A stretch of 52,754 nucleotides of DNA, taken from contig NZ_JOKH01000007.1 in assembly GCF_000722635.1 (NCBI RefSeq), forward strand, positions 1 through 52,754, read 5' to 3'. The translations under genes and the position numbers were made by a program. Shown in pieces: positions 48,022-52,754 of this stretch. Every line of letters starts with the position of its first letter. Position 1 is the stretch's first letter. The DNA is from Endozoicomonas numazuensis. GTDB taxonomy: Bacteria; Pseudomonadota; Gammaproteobacteria; Pseudomonadales; Endozoicomonadaceae. The notes beneath the pieces were generated by a model. That model ran no database searches, was not told the DNA's origin, and was given only the letters and a program-made list of their open reading frames with translations.

Positions 48022-48785
48022 AAGAACGGCTACAATCTGGACACCCATGAACGATCAGAAGGCGTAGCTCTGGACAATGGATACATTACCATCAGTACCA
48101 TTGATGCCCATATTCAAGCAGGAATAGCCAAGAAAGCACTCACCAGAGCTAAACTAAGCCCCCTGCCATAACCCAATAACCTGAAATGTTCTCTCTGATG
48201 ACTGTTATCAGTATAGGAACGACAGCAGTCGTCAGAGATGAAACCGTTTCAGCCTGAATGAATATCAATGGAGCGACCCGTGTAATCGCAATACATCTTA
48301 TTTTTTATTGCTTTAGACCGTTTTGGTGATGGCAAACCACATAATTGCCATCACAGAAACAGGGATAGCTACCAGAGCAATGTAGGTAAACGTCTTGTGA
48401 TAAAAATGGATGTATGCGTTTTCTCGCTCCGACAGCCTGTTACCGGAGTTACGCTTATTAATGAGCTTCTGAATTTTCCAGTTTCCAAGCCACACATCGA
48501 CTACTTCAAGCGGTACAACAATGAGCAGAACGATAGCCAGTTTGTAATGAAGCCATTCCAGGCTGAAAAGGTGATAGGAATAGGCCAGCATAAAACCGGA
48601 TGCGAGCAATGAAACAAAGGCCAGATGCTCAAGGGTAATGGTGAAAAAGAAAACCTTGTAGATCAGTGAGGTCGTTGCAGATAACTCCCCTGCTTTTTGC
48701 TGAGAGTATCGAAGCACCAGCCAGGAACCCAGTGCAGGCCCAAGCCAGAGAATGAGAGACCCCAGGTGGATCAGTTTTAAAATAC

Positions 48786-50160
48786 GGCTCTTCAGGGATA
48801 ACTGTGGGTAAAAATGAACAGATTTTGAGATAAAAGCATCAGTAGCAAACTTTTGATAGTTTTTTGTTGATGGACAAAAAAACAACAAAAGTGACCACTG
48901 ATGCTGATTAAAACTATCCTCAATAAAGTTCATAAACTCAAGTCATTTGTTTATCAAGATGTAAAGCTCGGCTTCTATCAAGGTTCTGAAGTATTCAATG
49001 TAACCGTTGTTCCACGAAAGAACAGTCACGCTATCTGCTCAGGATGCCAGAAGCCTGCTCCTGGCTATGATCATCTTGCTGAACGTCGCTTCGAGTTTAT
49101 CCCTCTCTGGGGCATCAGGGTTTTCCTGCTCTACATAATGCGACGGGTGGAATGCAATTCATGTGGTGTAAAGGTTGAACAGGTTCCATGGGCTGATGGC
49201 AAGAAGGAGCTGACCAAAGTTTACATGCAGTTCCTCGCACATTGGGCAAAAAAGTTATCGTGGAAAGAGGTTGCCAGTAGTTTCAGTACTTCATGGGAGA
49301 AAGTCTTTCATGCTGTTGAGTACGTTGTTGAATGGGGAAAGGCCCACCGTACACTCGATAACGTCAGGGCTATTGGCGTTGATGAGGTTGCCTACCAGAC
49401 AGGCCATAAATACCTGACTGTCGTTTACCAGATTGATCGCGGTTGCACACGATTATTGTGGGTTAGTCAGGAGCGTACAGAGGCTACGATTCGAAGCTTC
49501 TTCGCTTTCTTTGGTACGGAGCGTAGTCAGCGATTGGAGTATGTCTGCTCTGATATGTGGAAGCCCTACGTAAAAGCCATCGCGGAATGTGCCAGTCAGG
49601 CACTGCACATCCTGGATCGCTTCCACATCGTGGCCATGTTGAACAAGGCTATTGATGAAGTCCGGGCATCTGAACATAAGCAGCTACAGGCCGATGGTTA
49701 TGAGCCTGTTTTGAAAAAAACACGCTGGTGCCTACTCAAGCGCAAAGAAAACCTCACAGAGAAAGAAGAGATAAAGCTGAACACCGTGCTTCAGTACAAC
49801 CTGAAAAGCGTCAGAGCCTACCTGCTCAGAGAAGAATTTCAGGCATTCTGGGAGTACATTTCACCACATTGGGCGGAAAAATATCTGGATCGTTGGTGCA
49901 CAAGAGTCATGCGATCAAAGATAGAGCCGATGAAAAAAGTTGCTAAAACTGTTCGACGACACAAGCCTCTCATCCTGAACTGGTTCCGGGCAAAAAAGGC
50001 GTATTCCAGCGGTATTGTTGAGGGTCTGAATACCAAGATAAAACTCACTACGAGAAAATCATACGGATTCAGAACCTATAAATGCGCAGAAATCGCTTTA
50101 TATCATGCACTCGGCAAGCTGCCTGAACCGGAAATGACCCACAGATTTTACTGACGAGGC
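48786..50160 (+). mobile_element. ISL3-family insertion sequence, 1375 bp, with 8-bp target duplication
   Basis: The ends are 24-bp imperfect inverted repeats (18 of 24 matching), left GGCTCTTCAGGGATAACTG... and right complement GCCTCGTCAGTAAAATCTG.... Both flanks carry the perfect 8-bp duplication TAAAATAC (48778-48785 and 50161-50168). An 8-bp duplication is the known ISL3 habit. The exact duplication indicates a fairly recent insertion. Confidence 0.92.
48901..50154 (+). CDS. ISL3-family transposase
   Basis: This 417-residue protein has an N-terminal zinc-binding region CSGCQKPAPGYDH...CNSCGVKVEQVPWADGK and a DDE catalytic domain with AIGVDEVAYQTGHKYLTVVYQID (first Asp), EYVCSDMWKPYVKAI (second Asp) and a C-terminal SSGIVEGLNTKIK with the Glu. 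HILDRFHIVAMLNKAIDEVRA is the conserved ISL3 block. The frame is complete and the stop lies six bases inside the right end. Confidence 0.95.
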   Translation: MLIKTILNKVHKLKSFVYQDVKLGFYQGSEVFNVTVVPRKNSHAICSGCQKPAPGYDHLAERRFEFIPLWGIRVFLLYIMRRVECNSCGVKVEQVPWADGKKELTKVYMQFLAHWAKKLSWKEVASSFSTSWEKVFHAVEYVVEWGKAHRTLDNVRAIGVDEVAYQTGHKYLTVVYQIDRGCTRLLWVSQERTEATIRSFFAFFGTERSQRLEYVCSDMWKPYVKAIAECASQALHILDRFHIVAMLNKAIDEVRASEHKQLQADGYEPVLKKTRWCLLKRKENLTEKEEIKLNTVLQYNLKSVRAYLLREEFQAFWEYISPHWAEKYLDRWCTRVMRSKIEPMKKVAKTVRRHKPLILNWFRAKKAYSSGIVEGLNTKIKLTTRKSYGFRTYKCAEIALYHALGKLPEPEMTHRFY

Positions 50161-50177
50161 TAAAATACTGTATGTCA

Positions 50178-50758
50178 TTATTTTTTGAACAGTGTATGAG
50201 CGATAAGAAACATCCAGAACGTACTCAAAAACATGCTGGATGCCGTAAATATTTCAGCCCAGAACATGGACTCGAAGAGCACTGAACCCGAGAGACAAAT
50301 CCCTAGGAGGCTGACCGAGAATAGCGTCCGAGCATAAAATTCAGTAGAACGAGTCAGCTTTTTCACTGAATTTGTGCGAATAGTTGACCTATTTAAGCAA
50401 ATTCAGTGGAAAAGATGGCCGTTCTTTCTGGATTTTAGGCCGGGCTGTCTATTCTCGGTCAGCCTCCTAGCAGCCATGCAACGATACCAATCGCAGCCAT
50501 AGGATGGGAGATCGATTTTTGTCTGATCAGAAGCAGAGTTAAAATCAATCCCCCCATGTTATACAACCCATTGCCAAGAAACCCCGTAAGATGCATAGCC
50601 AGCTGTTCAAGAACGGCCAGGGTCTCCAATGAATAATCAGCTTGAATGCCCAGCGGAATAATAAAAGCATAAATCACCTCGGCTGTTAAATCCGGAGCGA
50701 TCCCCAGTGCCACTAAACCAAGACCAAATGTCTTAAAGGCAGAGGAGTGAATATAGTG
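50178..50758 (-). pseudogene. Membrane protein gene interrupted by the MITE-like element and truncated by IS4
   Basis: The upstream part (50470-50758) encodes SSAFKTFGLGLVALG... and hydrophobic spans to GIVAWL. The downstream part (50178-50303) encodes GICLSGSVLFES through WMFLIAHTLFKK. Removing the inverted-repeat element with one TA copy rejoins CTG CTA GGG ATT in frame. The 5' end is lost at the IS4 boundary (50759). The product was a membrane protein of at least 135 residues; family unknown. It overlapped the DUF2269-like gene by one base. Confidence 0.8.
50306..50467 (+). repeat. MITE-like inverted-repeat element, copy 3 (162 bp), with TA target duplication
   Basis: Perfect terminal inverted repeats of at least 19 bp, GGAGGCTGACCGAGAATAG, are flanked on both sides by TA (50304-50305 and 50468-50469). 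The inside contains ATTCAGT repeats that bound the segment missing from copy 1. It carries no gene. TA duplication is the mark of Tc1/mariner/IS630-type transposition, so a full-length IS630-like parent may exist elsewhere in the genome. Confidence 0.88.
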
Positions 50759-52253
50759 CAATGGCACTGACTTAAGCCGCCTTTCCTTGGCACTGCTTGA
50801 GTCTACGAGCCTGAGCTCTTGGGTGCTGTAGCCTTTTGTGTGGCTTTGGGCGTCTCTTGACAGCCCTTGGCTCTGATCTTCCTGGACGATTGCCAACGAC
50901 ATGTTGGCCGATTATCTCCAACATGTTGGCAACCTTCTCTTCAAGCCAGTCACCGGATGCCCCCAGCAATGTCTGGTGAAAGGATACAAGTGTTTCCTGT
51001 GCCGCTTTAAAACTGATTTCTCTGGGAGTCTTTCCAATGTGTTCTGCTGTTTTGCCCATAAGGGCACGTACCACATTGTAAACCAGTAGGTTAACCGAGA
51101 TTTCTTTTCTCACCATTTCCGGGCTTTTGCAGCGCAGCATGTCCATTTTCATTGTCGTTTTGATCACGTCAAAGTCAGTCTCGACATGCCACCGTTTCAG
51201 ATACAACGCAATAATTTCAGTCCGGGGGTATTCTTCGGCATCCAGCAAAGTGGTAACAATGGTACGACTTTTATTTCTAACCGCACGAATCACCAGATCT
51301 TCAGGCATCTGGTCGTAAAGTTCCTGGCTCATCCATTCCGGTCTGGCCGGTCGCTTTAGCTTGAACAACCCGTCTTTGCTGGCCAGCTTTTGATAGCACT
51401 TCCTGAAGTCAATAATCCGTGATCCGTTTTTCTCGAACACAACGTCAGCCTTAGCCTGAAGCACCAAAGCCAGCAGGAAATAATTTTCAAAGTTGGCATC
51501 ACCCAACAGGATGTCGCCCACACGAAGTTGAAACATCAGCCTTCTGAGTAAGGCTTGTTCCCCAGTTTCTTTACCCTCATAAGGAGCTACCGCAAAGTCC
51601 AGTAGTGCACCACTGCCCAGACATATCAGAACAAGAATCCTGAGAATGGGGAAACCGAGCCCTTTTTTTGGGTGCTGGGCTGTGGGTATTCGTATTGGTT
51701 TTTCTCAGTATCTGGCATCAAAAGTGTTGAACCATCAGTCATCAGAACCCGGCGTTGATGCCAGTGGTATAACTCCGGTGAAGCATCGTCAAGGTTGTTG
51801 CCTGACGTGGTAAGCAACGTCTTTATTGACTCTTCCGTCAACCGCTGTCGTGCTTTGGTATACGCACTGGTTTCCGTATTCGATGGTTTGTTGCCCCTGA
51901 CGGCCTGATCCCTAGCCTCATCAATAAGGGCATGTCGGCATGACTTGGTATCGCTAGCAACCTGCCTCATGAACAGGGTTAAGGTTTTGAGTGGAGGAAA
52001 ATCTCTGGCTCTGAAGCCCTGATAACTGGCTTGAAAGGTGTTGAGGTCACTTGGGGTAAGAATCGCTGACAATGCGTCATTTCCAGTCTGGGCAAATTGG
52101 CGGAGACAGTCATCAGCGAGTGACTGAAACTCTGGGCTACACTTGGTCATGGCTTGCTCGGGGAGAGGAAAATATTCATAGACTTTTATAGTCGTTTTTC
52201 TTCTCGGGCAAGTCTTGGTGTATCAAGGATTTATCCTTAAGTCAGTGCCATTG
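50759..52253 (-). mobile_element. IS4-family insertion sequence, 1495 bp
   Basis: The two ends are perfect 18-bp inverted repeats, CAATGGCACTGACTTAAG at 50759-50776 and its complement at 52236-52253. The flanks do not share the 10-12-bp duplication expected of IS4 elements, suggesting a rearrangement or deletion at one end after insertion. Confidence 0.88.
50772..52150 (-). CDS. IS4-family transposase in two frames joined at A AAA AAG
   Basis: The first frame (52150-51626) holds the N-terminal domain and the first Asp (MTDGSTLLMPD). The second frame (ending 50772) holds GDILLGDANFEN (second Asp) and the YREK signature Y-x2-R-x3-E-x6-K in YLKRWHVETDFDVIK. Together they give about 459 residues, normal for IS4. 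The frames overlap at 51668-51662 with the heptamer A AAA AAG in phase. A -1 shift there gives QKKGLGFPILRILVL, the expected IS4 sequence. This is either a one-base loss in the A-run or programmed frameshifting. Confidence 0.75.
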
Positions 52254-52475
52254 GTTTATAGCCTTGTCGATAAACTTTGCTTTTTTAAGGCTTGGCTCAC
52301 TTGTATTCAAGCTCTCGTGACGGGGCTCTTTTCCTTGTAGATTTACTAGCATTGTTTGTTCTTCTAACCCTTCTAATGATTGCAACTGGCTTATTCCCTG
52401 CTCATGAGAGTAAGACTTTCTGGTGACTGTTAAGTTTCTGCCGCAGAGTAACAAGCTGGTAAGAACACATAACAA
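52242..52475 (-). pseudogene. Short truncated hypothetical ORF cut by the IS4 end
   Basis: There are 77 codons starting MLCVLTSLLLCGRN (short hydrophobic start), then a polar region. The last four residues and stop (QWH) come from the IS4 inverted repeat, so the native gene was longer or different at its 3' end. It lies 54 bases downstream of the WD40 gene on the same strand. No family is recognised. Confidence 0.4.
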
Positions 52476-52528
52476 AAGTTTCCAGGGACTGCACCTGCGG
52501 TGCAGCCCCTGAAATTGGCGTTAGGTGT

Positions 52529-52754
52529 TCACGAATTATCATGATTCTCCTTACTTTTTAACACCCAGACTTTGGCGGTATTATCGCGAGAGGCTGTCAC
52601 AAGGTAGTTTCCATCGGGGCTGAACCTGATATTGGTCACCCCGTCAGGATCCTGGATGGTGGCTTTTTCCTGCCATTGACCGTCGACAAGCCCCCAGACT
52701 TTGGCGGTATTATCACTAGAGGCTGTCACAAGGTGGTTTCCATCGGGGCTGAAG
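52529..52754 (-). CDS. WD40-repeat protein, C-terminal part at window edge
   Basis: The visible C-terminal 75 residues carry two WD40-type units with FSPDGN, LVTASxDNTAKVW and a GLVDGQWQEKATI linker, then a short KSKENHDNS end. The frame is open to the window edge, so the protein continues upstream. WD40 propellers are protein-interaction platforms; such eukaryote-like repeats are common in symbiotic bacteria. The two units are nearly identical at DNA level (129 bases apart), indicating recent duplication. Confidence 0.85.
   Translation of the reverse strand, partial: FSPDGNHLVTASSDNTAKVWGLVDGQWQEKATIQDPDGVTNIRFSPDGNYLVTASRDNTAKVWVLKSKENHDNS

Larger units (their letters stand above)
48313..50178 (-). 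pseudogene. DUF2269-like membrane protein gene interrupted by the ISL3 element
   Basis: The 3' part (48313-48785) encodes LKLIHLGSLILWLGPALGSWLVLRY and three more membrane spans, the DUF2269 pattern. The 5' part is found on the far side of the ISL3 element: ATG at 50178, then MTYSIL. Joining the two at the 8-bp duplication TAAAATAC restores a single frame starting MTYSILKLIHLG, of about 160 residues. Its ATG overlaps the stop of the upstream membrane gene (TAATG), so the two formed an operon. A longer frame reading into the insertion sequence (to 48933) is an artefact. Confidence 0.85.

Noticed and set aside
48786-48933. N-terminal extension of the DUF2269-like protein reading into the ISL3 end
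   Set aside because: These codons are insertion-sequence DNA; the true start is on the far side at 50178.

Overview
The window looks like a chromosomal segment of a marine, host-associated gammaproteobacterium. The core genes (rplU-rpmA-obgE, proB, rpsT/murJ, ribF-ileS-lspA-fkpB-ispH, ispB) are in a typical gammaproteobacterial arrangement. The combination with repeated minor-pilin loci, many insertion sequences and a WD40-repeat protein suggests Endozoicomonas or a close relative. That genus assignment is from memory and was not tested.

Layout. Bases 1-2250 hold the start of a minus-strand gene, a secreted protein with four cyanovirin-like cysteine repeats, and a decayed gene with a papain-like histidine box. 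Bases 2246-5453 hold ispB, a GNAT acetyltransferase and a PuuE-type deacetylase. Bases 5500-10900 carry rplU-rpmA, obgE, proB, a secreted membrane-associated hypothetical protein and rpsT. Bases 11224-21034 carry murJ, ribF, ileS, a duplicated GlpM-like membrane protein, lspA, fkpB, ispH and a YeaD-type epimerase.

Bases 21087-44930 are almost entirely type IV pilus minor-pilin and PilY1 genes in four loci. Locus A (minus) is fimT-pilV-pilW-pilX-pilY1-pilE. Locus B (plus, divergent from A) is fimT-pilV-pilW-pilX-pilY1, with a short inverted-repeat element between pilX and pilY1. Locus C (plus) is fimT-pilV-pilW-pilX-pilY1-pilE. Locus D (minus) is a pilE plus a broken pilY1 cut off by an insertion sequence. 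Minor pilins normally prime pilus assembly and present PilY1 at the tip, so this region looks like an array of alternative pilus-tip cassettes. The four PilY1 proteins differ sharply: A has three repeated modules inside its VWA domain, B is a large protein of the second class, C lacks the VWA domain but carries a two-copy cysteine motif, and D is dead. No assembly genes (pilB, pilC, pilQ, pilMNOP) are in the window, so the machinery must be elsewhere.

Bases 44930-52754 are an insertion-sequence-rich scrap zone. It holds an IS4/IS701-like element, small unknown genes, a plasmid-type parA remnant with a small partner, an IS21 istA remnant, an ISL3 element with a perfect 8-bp target duplication, an IS4 element with 18-bp perfect ends and a transposase split at an A AAA AAG heptamer, a two-gene membrane operon broken by three different elements, and the tail of a WD40 protein at the window edge. 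Three copies of one short TA-targeting inverted-repeat element (MITE-like) occur at 3476, 32357 and 50306.
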